NCBI GenBank assembly: GCA_006176705.1 | Contig: QRFJ01000060.1 | Span: 2,573,122-2,637,121, forward strand | DNA: 64,000 nt | Reading direction: 5' to 3' | Source: Cocos nucifera | Taxonomy: Eukaryota > Streptophyta > Magnoliopsida > Arecales > Arecaceae | Shown: positions 48,801 to 61,600 of the stretch, in pieces | Layout: the number at the start of each line of letters is the position of its first letter | How positions within the stretch are numbered: position 1 is the stretch's first letter | Made by a program: the position numbers and the translations under genes | Notes under the pieces: generated by a model | What the model was told of the DNA's origin: nothing | The model's database searches: none | The model's input: the letters and a program-made list of their open reading frames with translations, nothing else

Positions 48801-51800
48801 CAAGAAAGTCACGATAAAAACCTTAGGGAGGGTAACAGTGGTCCTATATATAGGAACCACTGACAGCCAAGATCGTTTCGATAAAACTAAGGCTGCCTAG
48901 ATTTCTGCCACCATACGGAATCTAAGCCTTCGGATGTTCGAATGCTTCAATGCACCTCTGTTCGGATCATGCCATGACATTTCAATCTATGAGAAAGGCC
49001 AAAGACTAATGACGACTCGACATGTGGCATCATCGGATTGAACCGAAACCAAATCAATCAGAATGTCAGGCTGTCAAATCATCTTTTTAGTCGAGTCGTG
49101 CTAATGATGGCAGCACGATCATCGAAATGACAAAACGACGAAAATCCTTCTCGTTGAATGTGCTAATAATTGATGCACGATCATCAAAACGACCAGCTAT
49201 CCCTCGATTTACGGGGCAATCATTAATGCCGAAAGAAAAATAGCTGCCAAATCAAAGTTCAAGACAATTGATGAAGACTCTCGTCGTTCAAAATGCCGAA
49301 CTATGTAGCAAGCCACGTGTCTCCATTACTTTGAACTCGAGAGTGGGGGGCAACTGTTGGATATATTGACTCGACAGACCGATTTGGCATCCAAACGATG
49401 AATCATAAGTCGGCCTCACCGACCAATGATCGACACTGCCGACTGAACGATGAATGAATTACCGATTGATGACAAACCACAACGAGTTGAGCAAACCCCA
49501 CGATGATCGACCATTGGTCGGCCTATCGGATGACAGTCGGCCTCCTTCAACCAGCAATTAATCGACTTACCGACTCAACTTACCGACTCTTGACTGCTCT
49601 AGCGCCCAACACATAATCAGCTAATCCTGTGGTTGACCGACTGTTAGTCGACTTACCGACTGATGACCAGTCTTCAATCGATCGTCACTCGATTCATCGG
49701 CTTTCAACTGTCAATCTCTCGGTCAATGATTAGTCGGTGTCTCCTGACCTATTCTACAAATCAAATGATTCCAAAAACAGACAATCACTAACTAATCAAA
49801 ATATCAGTTAGATGCTGACATATGATCGGATTGACCGACAAACAATCGGCATGACCTACATTCTCAACGCAGAATACGCATAACGGCTTTTCTACGACCA
49901 CGTAGTGAGTATTAACTGCTTCCTTAATGCCGGAATAAATGAGATCCCACGATTTACGACCGTTACAGACGGTTACTACTATATTCACCTATAAAAAGAG
50001 GATAAACCGAGTACTTTGGTAAGAAAATTATGGACTGAAACTCTACCTAATTCTATTTTGATTATCCTGTTCACCATTCCTCCACTGACTTAGGTATCAG
50101 AGGGTCCCCACCGAAAAATATTTCGATCGGTGTGGACTCCCTTTTCAGGTAATCTCTTTCGGCGACGGGCACATCAAACGATTGGCCGCAACAAGAACAA
50201 TATCAGCTTTCCATTTCAACTCCCATAAATAAAGATGCTACTGATAAAATAGAAGCAGTCCAAGCTCTTTAACTCATTTCACCTTTTCCCGGTCCTATCC
50301 TACAATAGAATATTCAAGCAATTACCTTCCCTTCTAGCACTCTACATGTCTCCATGGTATGTGGTAGTGCTTTAAGCCATCACCCTATTTGGTTATGAAT
50401 GCTAACCAATATATTCTTCATAGCTCCTTAAACTATCAAAGGTCAGTTTCCCTCCTTTCTTTCCCTTGTTACAACTCATAACCCTTCTCTTCCCCACATT
50501 CTCATTTGTCCACCTGGTTTCCCTCATAGATCATCACCATTCATCTAAATTCCTCCCATAAACTCTCTTGCAACAATAATGCTCCCATTAGAAAGCCTGC
50601 AATCATGCAATACAATGTTTGAAACTGCATAATACCTACAAATGTTCACTTGTGAAAAAGTAATCCTATTTCAGACTTTATTTCATAAGGCTAAGACAAT
50701 CTCAAATAGGCTCACCACTAGGGTTATAAATTGCTCCAAATGTGCCAAATAAAAATTTGTCCTACCAGGGAAATGACTTGAATGCTCTCACATCTTGTGT
50801 GGCAGCAAGTTAATGTACAAGTGGGCATATTACTCTGCATTTAGTGCACTCATTTCACTATTTTTTTGGGTACAACATTGCACTAGAGAAAGATCAAAAG
50901 GTACCTGCAAGTATCATCCTATACCAATATACAATATGAGGGCATTTAAGTAATTTCAACAATAGAGCTACATGTGAGTTGGTCCAATAGAAGCATTAAC
51001 CTGCCCTACATATACACTCATACATACAAGCATCATATAAATTGTAGACCGTGCACTGCACTGAGAGATCACATAGATGACCAATTTGATAGTGTTTTAT
51101 GATATTGAAGGTGACATTCTTGATCTTTGACTCTGGGTTCAGATATGGAAAAGTTTGAGCAAAATTGCATGTTCTGAAGATATGGGGCTTGAGTTAATTT
51201 TAGAAATTGAAGGTTTAGCTTATGGTGGACTTTTCTGAACCATGTTTGTTGCTATTATATGGTTAAAATAGTGAACAAAAAAGTGCATAAGGATGATAGT
51301 TTGGCTAACAAAGTAGATAGTTGAAAGGCAAAACTGGTGGAAACAGATTCTGAATTTTTATTTTTTTTTAAATGTTGCTATTGGCAGAAACTTCCATTTT
51401 CATGATTTTAGAAGTTTGAAACCATGGTCGGAAGTTTCAGCAGAGACTGAACTGCAACAGAGCCCTAGTTTTGGCTTTTGGTCAGTTTTGGTAGTTTTGG
51501 ACTGTTTTGGCAGAAACTAATTGGTTTCAATCTAGTTTTGGTGGCTTTGGCCAATTTTGGCCAAAACTGCTTGAAACTAGCTACAAATACTTCTTTTAAG
51601 TATTATTTTGGTGTTTATAATTATTTTTGGGTCATTTCTTTATTTAAGTACATAGGCTATGTAATATTAATTTTCAATAGTTGTTCTTTCTTTTCTTGAG
51701 TTAAAAGACAGAGCAGATAATGACTATAACCTTGACAAACTGAGGCGTCCAAACACAGATCCTTTTTGGAACATATTGCAAAGACTAACTTGGAAAACTC

Positions 51801-52768
51801 AATATGAGAAATTTGAGAGGCATAACATTGTTTAATAAAATAAACAATATTCTTTATCTACATGCAAATGGTTAAATAGTCACTTAATTTCAAAAAAAAA
51901 AATCAATGTATTTGTGACTTCTTAAAAATAAGAAAAGATTTGAATGCACTCACAACAAAAGGCCTTAATATTGGTAAATACACGATAATTTTGATTGGAC
52001 AAGACTTCAACTTGACTTCGTAGACACCTGCTTGCAAGATCCTTTGTTGGCATGTGCTTTGTCCCCATCAATTATGCAACGGAGAGATTTTGGGTATTGA
52101 TATAGAGCCAAGAGATCTAAATAACATCTTCCGATTAGCTTTTTAGGTGAGGTCCTGAGTTGTTATAAATGATATTAGAGCAAACTTGGCCAATGGCCTA
52201 TATGAAATAGGGGCCACACATGGGTCCTTTCAAAATAGACCACGAGTTGATCATGGAGTTTGTGATGGAATTTGATTGGCCATGAACCCTTAGCCTAATG
52301 ATGATGCCAAGGCCTAAATGGGAAAAGTATATAAGAGCCCATGTTAGCATGTATTTAGTCCCATATCAATTATGCACCAAGGAGATCGTAAGTATTTATA
52401 CAGGGCCAAAGAAATCAAATAACACATTCCAACTAGTCATTTTGGGTGAGATCTTGAGTCATGACTAAAAAGATATAAATAAATAAATAAATAAAGGAAG
52501 AGAAGTGCGGATAAGGTAGCAAGCGCATGGTAGAAGAAAATATGGGAAGAGAGAACACATGCACTCTTGGTCAGCCAGCACAGACACCATGCCAGTTGAC
52601 CAATGGTGCACATGATCTTCTCTTTCCATTCCTTATTTTTCTTCTTCCACATGCCTGATACACTTATCAACATGCTCTTCCTTTTTATTTCTTTCTTTCC
52701 TTTTATTTATTTCCTCTCCATGTGGGCATGGTGACCCCATGATCTTTCTCTGCATCGTAGACCTCCCC

Positions 52769-52836
<68 letters not shown>

Positions 52837-55800
52837 CCACCCTATGTGTGAGCATACCCAAGCATCTTCCCTGTGGCAATATCGGTCATCTTTCCGATGA
52901 CACCATTGAGCATCTCCCTTGAGATGCCATAGACTACCTCCCAAATGATGCTATGGAGCATTTTCCTCTTGTAACACTGCCAAGCATCTTCATCATGATT
53001 TTGTCAAGTGTTTCCCCTTGTGACACTACTAGGCTTCTCTCTTTCCACTACTAATACATCCCAATATTCTCTCTCACCTCCATCTCTCTTTCCACAACAT
53101 TTCTCTCAATTTTTATGTAGGATTTGACCATCCTGATCTTTCTCTTCATATGCAAAGGCTAGCACCCATTATCTCAAAAGCATCAGTTTCAAGGGTTTGA
53201 CCTCTTGGATTTGTCATTAAACCCCCAACGACATGATATCTATCTTGTATTTGATCGGCTAGATATCCGGTTCGATGCTTGGATTAGGGGACAGATAAGA
53301 TACCTGGATGCTAGGCTAGGCTTGAGAATGTGTGCTTAGATCTAAGCTCTATCATCCATATGCAGAGCCATTGATTTGTGGATCTAGGGTCATAGCCCCT
53401 AATCTGGAAGGATCCCACATTGTGGAGCTTTAAGTAGGTCTCACAACCCAATGAGTCCTCTACATACCTAAAAGTGAAGGAAAAATAAGGTTGTACTTTA
53501 GGGTTCAAAGAGAGGCCTGATGATTGCAGTATTGTTTTAGGTTGTGTAGTTGGCAAAATTTCTAGACTTTGTCGACGTAGATTTGTAACCTCACCAACTT
53601 CGCATTTTTAACATGCATTTCATATGATCTGATTCAGACTTTATTTGCCTGGTTTTTAAACGTGTTTGGAAAATGACTATAGTACTTGAAATCAGATTTA
53701 TGAAAATTATTTATAAACATTTCATGTTTGAAATTACATATTATGTTTACCCTACATAAAGAAAAGATTTTAAAATATGCATCAAGCATGAAATATTCAA
53801 CTTAAGCATGAAGCTGGATTTCCTTGTGTGTATCAAGAGCAACAAATTGGCTGATTTTGCAAGATGGAAATGCATGAAATAAGATGTCAACTCTTTTTTG
53901 GAAGCTCATGGAAATTGAGAGCTTTATGTTTGTTATATGACTAAGAAATCAATTTTGGAATAGGCTTAGTGGTTACTCTCTTATCCAACTATGCTCCAAG
54001 CCTAACCAGCAGATCTGATTACTGGCTACATGTGTTCAAGTTTCTTAGAGCTTATCCAATGGAGCTGATCACTAGCAAACATGTTCTCAAAGCTAGTTCC
54101 TTTCGGGCCTAGCTAACGGGCTCAATTGCTAGCAAATCATGTATTCAAGGACTCGTTTCTTCCGAGCCTTGTCATGGGGCTAATCATGGCCGTAGTCACA
54201 AAGACCAAGAGAGTGAAATCTGTAAATATTTTTGGTTGAAAATTTTATTAAAAAACATAGTAAATCTAGTTTTTTATACTAGTATTTTGAAAGGTGAATC
54301 CTTAAGTTGATAAATGTCTACATGCCATTTATGAAACTCCTTCCTGAAATTTGCAATTTTATTTCCTTTTACAATTAATAATGATATTTGTTTTGTCTAA
54401 ACATTTATGTGCTTGATCCAACTAAAGGTGTATAGGTAACTTTCTAGGCTGTTAGCGCACTATTCTCTCTTATCATTTTTTTTTAGATGCTGAGTAGCTC
54501 GGATGGGGTTATGGCTATGTGCTAGACAGTCTAGGGTTTAGAGTGATCTTTCATTTTGATCAAAATTTTATAGAATGGAAAGATATTCTGTATGAATTTT
54601 TTGATTTTGGAATTTTCAATGTTGGAATCTTTATAATAGAATTCTATAGATGCTCTAAAATTTACCACTGCCTATTTATCATTACTTGGAAAATCTGATC
54701 CTAAAAGTAAGAAATTTTCTAGGCAGGCCTTGCACATCCTATAAGGCCAACCCTACCAGATGTGTTGCCATTTTTTGCATGCCCCACTCATGCCAATGGA
54801 TCAAGACATGAAACTACTAATCACATATAATAACTGACAAACTAAAGCTCAGTTCGTTATCACTTACTTTTCCTGTTTTCAATTTTTAAAAGTGAAAACA
54901 CAAAATCTGATGTTAAGAAAGATGTTTAGTTCCATTATTTTTTATTTTGTATTTTTAAAAGTGACTTCCATAATTTGTGAAAATGTGAAAGTGAAAATTT
55001 TTACATCTACTATTTCCAAGAGCAACTTTCTAGGCCATGAACAACTCCTCGTATCATGCTCCCAACTACCTGATCTAATTTGTATCTTCTCTTCTTCTCT
55101 ACCCTTCCCAAACCCTATTCCAAGATGTCAGCCTCCCCACCAGTGAGATCTGGCACATTGGCAAAGGGCATCAATTGACTTGATCAATCCCATAAGTCTT
55201 TCCTCTCTTCCATTCATCCTTTTGTCTCCTTCCCATCAGGTGATATCCTTCTCTTGCCTTGTTTGAAAAGTCAGGATCCTCTAGGATGTATAACGGAACA
55301 ATTGAGGATGATAATAGGGGGCTGCATATTGGGAGTGGTGTAAAAGGAGATGATCAAGGGAAGAGGAAGAGAACAGCGTACCTCCTATAGCCCCCATCCA
55401 TATTCCAGCCACCAATTCTCCTAGGAGAGGCCATGCTATGGCTCTTGAAATGAATGAACTTGTAGCACTTGGGTCGGCCATCCTTGGGCTCCTCATTGTG
55501 GATGATGTTGTAGCCCAGCTCACTGAAGCTATGGTGAGTGCTGCAAGTGGGGTGTTCACTGGGAGACCATGGTTGAAGAGCTGGCAATGGGCTGGGCTGG
55601 TATCATCTTCTTTGAAGATGTCCTTGATGATGTCAAGGTGCTTCTTGGTGGCAGCATAGAGGTGCTCCACCATCTGGTCCTTGTAGAAGGGGTCTAGGAA
55701 GTCAGGTCCGGGCTTTGATAAGGGCGAGGATTTCTTGGGGTTGAGGGTTGGGGTCGGGGTTTTTGGTGGGGTCAAGGCTGGAGTTGTAAGTTGTCTCGAG

Positions 55801-55878
55801 CTTCCGCCTCCTCCCCATGGCAGAAGAAATGTAGACAAGGTACCTAGGATGGAGAGGCACGCACACCCTCGCGCGCAC

Positions 55879-55956
<78 letters not shown>

Positions 55957-58573
55957 AGGAAAGTTAGGGGAGCTTATGTTCCTTCATTCTTGCCCTTGAT
56001 CATTCCCTTCTACACCATAGAGCTTATAGCATCCATAGATACAAGAATCATCTTCTTGGTTAGCTTCCTCAGATCTCTTCAGTTTCTTTGCTTGGTTAGC
56101 TGCCTCAAATTTTTTTGCCCCTTTTTCAATTCTTTCTTGTTGAGTAAGTTCAGGGAGACAAGAATCATGTTGCTTTTTGTGTTCTTTTTTCAGATGCATT
56201 CAGATCAATTCAATTGCAAAACTTATGTAGGATATCAAATGTATTTATGGATTTTAAAAAATACAGATTGGGTGAAGAATATCATGGAAGGATAAAAAGG
56301 AAGGAAGGAAGAAGGGGGCGGGGTGGTGCAGGGGAATATCTTTATAAATTATTTGAAAGAGAAATTCACATAATAGGGGTAGTAAAACATTTGTGTAGCT
56401 TAGCACCTGTTAGTGGCATTTAAACAGGTTTAAAATCTTTTTACAGGCCAGTCACTCCATAGCAATTTAAGAAAAGATATATTACTCTTGGGGAAAACAA
56501 TAGGAGTTCTATTATATGATTCATTTATCATATCCAAATATCATAATAAAACTACAAGGCAATACAGTTCATATGGATACATGTTTAAAACAAGCAAATA
56601 AAAAGGCTTACCAACCCATGCAACTAAATTCTATAGACAAAGAACGCACACATATAATTTATAACTAAATAGAGATATAAGATCTCATTCCTACTTGACA
56701 GCTTGTTCTACAAAACATTTTCCAGGTTACCCCCCCCCCCCCCCCAAAAAAAAAAAAAAAAAAAAAGAGGCTCTAGAAAACCTTTATTGCTTTCTCCCAA
56801 AAACCATGGCTAATTTCATATCTTTGCAAGTTGTTTTCTAATCCCACTTGAATAGAGGGATAGGGTGACAGATAATCACTTGGGGTGCTTTAGGCCTTTC
56901 CTAGATATTGTCAATCATTTGTTAAGGATGATGTTGGAGAAGGCAGGCCATGGAGACCGTCCGATCTGAATAGCCTGTCCCATGTTCCATTGGTAACCCA
57001 TACCTAACTAATGTATATTTCTTGCTTGTTTGAGAGAGTGAATATCTACTCTTGCTTCTATTTGCTCTCATTTAACTATAAACTAGATTGCACTTGTAAC
57101 ACTTAAAAGCATAGTATAATAAAAATACATTGGTATTGTTCATAACTTTCATTTCTAGGCTCGTGGTAGTTTTGAAATATTATGGAGATATGATCCATCA
57201 GGCTCGTATAGTTTTATTTAGTTTTTTTAATTAGATAGTAGAACATATAATTGTGAACATGAATGAATCTTATAATGAAAAGGGTAAATTACAAAAATCC
57301 CCCTGAGATTAGGTCAAAATTACAGTTATATCCAATAGTTTCCAAAACCTACATTTACACCATTCATGTTTTATTCAGCCCTACAATCTAACCCATGCTA
57401 TTAGGCAGCCCGTTAATATAAACTTGCATCATAATAAACTTTTGAAATGACCGAAATTGCCTCGAACAAAGGATAAGAAAAGATGGGGAAGAGAACTTCA
57501 TTACTTGTTTTTGAACAAAGGTGAGACCGCTGCTTCCAAGCCCATCTCTCTTCTCCCCTTCATCCACTACTCTCTCCTCATCCCTTGCTACCCGGGCTCC
57601 CATCACCCCTCTCTTCATCGCTTCTACATGCCGGTCTCCTCACTATTACCCCCACCCTTGCTCGACCAAGTGGCCGCGGTCAATCGCATCTACTACATTG
57701 CCGCCGCCGACATCATCTGGATCCTGGCTGCTGCCGGCGGCTAGCAGACAAAGATAATGGCCTTCATTGCCTATCTCTAGTGAGTCCTCACGCATAGCAC
57801 CCGCCTAGACAACAAGGTCAACTGCATGGGTGCCATCGTTGATGGCCGCGCTTAGCTAGCTTGCGGCACAAGATGGCCAGCTACGTCAGCAACATGTTGT
57901 CTATCCCATACGAGAGCCTCCGGGTGGAGCTGAGGGATACAACCTAGCAAAGGCAGTGCAAAGGTGGCTGCGCCTAGCAACAACCAAGGAGCACTTCCGA
58001 GGGTCGATGGACTGGGTGGAGGCCAAACAGCCAAAGCCGATCGTGGCGGGAGCCAATCGTGGTGCAAATCTATGCCAGGGAGGATGGCGAGGGGGGTGTG
58101 TTGTGTCATTGAGACAAGCTTTTCCGATAGGGCAGGTGGATTTCAGGTGGGAGAGGGTAGTGTTTGAGTCATACCATTTTCCCTAAGGGAGCAACACCGG
58201 CTACGTAATGCCGATGCCCAGCATCAAGAGGAAGGGGGATTGGGTGGTCTACATGCATCTACTCAAGAATTTTTTGGACCTACTAGAAGTGGAGTGGCCA
58301 GTTTTTCGACCTCTGACCACTGACTACTTCCTGGCGAACACCAAATGAACCACCCCATCCCCATCCGCTACCACGTCAGGGATGACAATGGTTATGTTCG
58401 TGTGTGTAAAACTCTTGGTTTCTATCAACCCACCTCTTTGTATAGACTATTTTGTTTGATGTTGATGTGTTATGTGAAGAATGCCCTCACCATCTATATA
58501 TATCAATCAAAGTAATTCCTTATCCTTAATACTAGATTATTTAAAGTTTCGGTCGTTTGTTGTGTTGTTACAA

Positions 58574-58615
<42 letters not shown>

Positions 58616-61600
58616 TCACCGAACTATCTTCCACCATCTACTTTGCTTTGTTCAGGTGGTAATTTCGTCATTTTATAATCCTGCAACTTTTTAAACAACA
58701 TGGTTATATCCCAAGGGTGTAAGTGTAGGTTTTTCAAACTATTGGGTGAAAGTTGTATTAACGGTGTATGGAAAATAGAGAATGAACAAATGTTCATTTC
58801 ACTCATGGAAGAAGTTTTCAAGGAGAATAGATCGACAACACTTTTCTTGAAGCAAGTTCAAGCAATTGAGGACATGCCAAAGAGACTTTGCTAAGTTGAT
58901 AAAAGAGAGATGAATTGGTTACAACTCATTAACAAGAGAGGTGACTGCAGAGGATGAAGTATGAAAAGGTTATATAAGGTAGACCTAAATTAAGAAGGCT
59001 TTAAGTTTTTGCTTTTAATATTTCAATGCTTCACAAGATATTATGGTTAAACTAATTAAAATTTATGATGTATGGTAAATTTCTCATGTAAATAAATTTG
59101 CAAGGAAATTTCAAAAGAAAGGATGTTCTATTTCTGAAAAGTTGTGCACAATATTTGGGAAAGTACGACCTATGGTCATTTGTTACATCCTTCAGCTAAA
59201 AATCCCTTGGACGCTAACAATAAAGAGGATACAGGAGAGAATAATTTTGAGGATCACTTTGATGGTGTAGTTATTCTACTTATGTGTTGCCAAAGTCGTT
59301 CAATCTATCACCCATCAGAAACGCACAAGGGCAAGACGGCCAACTTTTGTTCAACACTAATTAATGCACTGAGCACTGAACACCTTTAGTAAATAAGGAA
59401 AAATAAGAAACATACTCATAGAGAAGAAAATGGTGAGCTCATCTAGTGTGATTGCTTCTTTGGCTACATCTGACTCACCTCATAAAAAACTTCTAAAAAG
59501 AAGTATGCAAACATTGAATGCTCTCTGAAGAGTAGATGGGTCAAGTCATGCAAAGGTAGTGAAGAAATTTCGTGAGGACCCATGTATGATGGAATCATTC
59601 AAAGAGATATTGAAGGAGAGGAGGATGGATTGGCTGAAAATCTTTAGTGGAGATGCTAGATGTGATTAGTTTTTGCTCAGCTATGGTTAAGTGTTGATTG
59701 TTGGTTTGTGAGGACCTGTTTAGTCATGTGTATGTGGATGTCGTAGATTTAATGAATGCTAACGTCCTATGAAATGGCATTTTCTTAACATTTAGTTTGG
59801 TTTCTTTTAACTATTGTGGTTGTTATGGATGTTTTGATTGATGTTCTTTATATACTATATTATTATATGATCTTATGGATACCTTTTTTGTACATGCTAG
59901 ATCATGGAATAAATACTTTGAAATGATTTTTGATAAATTAGTATGTCTATTGTGGTTGGAATAACATCATGAATGAATATTTGAGGCTGGAATAGTGTTA
60001 ATTCATATATACTGATTTCTTTAATGTTTTACAATCATCTTGAAATGGCACATTGCTATGCCTAATTGGTAGGAAGCACTTAAATCATTGTTGTATGTTG
60101 ACAAGTTGGAAAGATGGCGTCTAATAGCTATGACTCAACCTCATCCGATGAGACTCTCTAATATGAATGATGGGTCATAAGAGATGCTATTTATTATAAC
60201 ATTACTGAGTATTATGAAAAGCATTTATGCAAGCAACCTTGTAAAACCTCCCGCTTGACAAGGCATGAATATGTAGTTGAGGCATCCGGATGGATATTAT
60301 GACTCTTTAAGAATGGAGCTGCATATATTTATTATCCTTGGAGTATTAAAAGCTCAATCAAATTGTTACATTATACTTGCATGTTGTGCTGTACATATTT
60401 TTTATCAAAATGCATTCTGTGAGAAATCATTTGATTGAGTAATATGAGAGGAAGGATATCGAGGTAGATGATAATGTACAAACCTCAACAAGGCAGCATG
60501 GTGCAGGAGAGGGTTCGAGTAAATGCAGCACCAAAGCCAAATATGTCAGATGAATCAAGCTTGAGATAACATGGCAAAGAGAGAATAGAGCAAACTAGAT
60601 ATCGTTTGATGTTTCATTTAGATTGATATTTTCAACATTATACAACATTGATATGTTTTCAAGATATTTTTAGTAGTCACTGAGTTCAGACTTATTAACC
60701 ATCATGTGTAAACTATGTATTCATAATTATATTGCAGCTGTTATAGTAGATGGGTATATCTTAGAAAGTAGTAGAGAAAATACAACTAAATTGAGTTTTT
60801 AATTTTTGCTTAATGAACATGTTTTCTTTTTCTTTTTTTGTAAAAAATAAAAAACAATGGCAACTACCAAACACATTTTCATTGTCAATTTTTTTAAAAA
60901 AAAATGGAAACAGAATTCCTATTTTTAATTTTTAAAAAAAGAAAAGTGAAAATGATGCCAGATGCAACCTAATTCAACTACTTTACTAAAACTCAAAACC
61001 TTAATTCCTATTCTAATTCCAAATTTGCTGTCTGGTACTAGAAACCAAGTCTAATACTATTTCAAGTGTACAAATTGATCACAACAGAAACAAGAACTCT
61101 GTTTGCATTGACACAACTTATCATCACCATCATATGGTCACTTTAAAAAGCATAAGATGCATCCCTCATATATGAAATTTATATTTTTCTCCAGATATAC
61201 ATTTTGGTAACCACAGCATAGTTACGAAGTTGGGAAGAAATTTGTGAAATTGATCCCAAGTGAAAAAGAATAACAAACAATGAGTAGACTTGCTCCAATT
61301 CAGGAAGTAGGAGGCACTGATAAGGATATGCAAGTGAAACCAACTGGAAATCACAGAGAAACCACTGGGAACCCCTGTTGGATGCCTTATCTTTTTCTCT
61401 CGTGTATTTAACTGCATCTAGTTCTCCAATGTAGTTATGTGCTAAAATATGTTTCCCAATTTTGTATAGAACAGATCTCCGATGCAAGTTTTCAGGGCAA
61501 TGTGTTTCATCCTCACAGTGATTTCAGTTAGCATGAAAAAAAAACATCAGAAGACTAAGTTCGATTCAAACACAGAATTAGTCAACAAAAAATCCGAATC

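Larger units (their letters stand above)
47090..50193 (+). mobile_element. 3' part of a second Tat gypsy element in intron 1
   Basis: Contains the antisense gene (minus, 48704 down to about 47150), a spacer, a polypurine tract gagagtggggggcaac and a 3' LTR on the plus strand. Gag, pol and the 5' LTR are absent; the left end is replaced by the TRIM-like element. Order and orientation match the element at 3830-12542. Confidence 0.85.
57285..58765. mobile_element. Inverted-repeat-bounded segment carrying a BAHD fragment
   Basis: The left arm (about 57330-57475) and the reverse complement of the right arm (about 58625-58765) share ccaatagttt..aaaacctaca and aaatgac(c)gaaatt with gaacaaag. Between them lies a decayed BAHD gene piece. 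This looks like a transposon that captured gene sequence, or two insertions of one repeat on either side. The outermost ends and a target duplication are not resolved. Confidence 0.5.
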
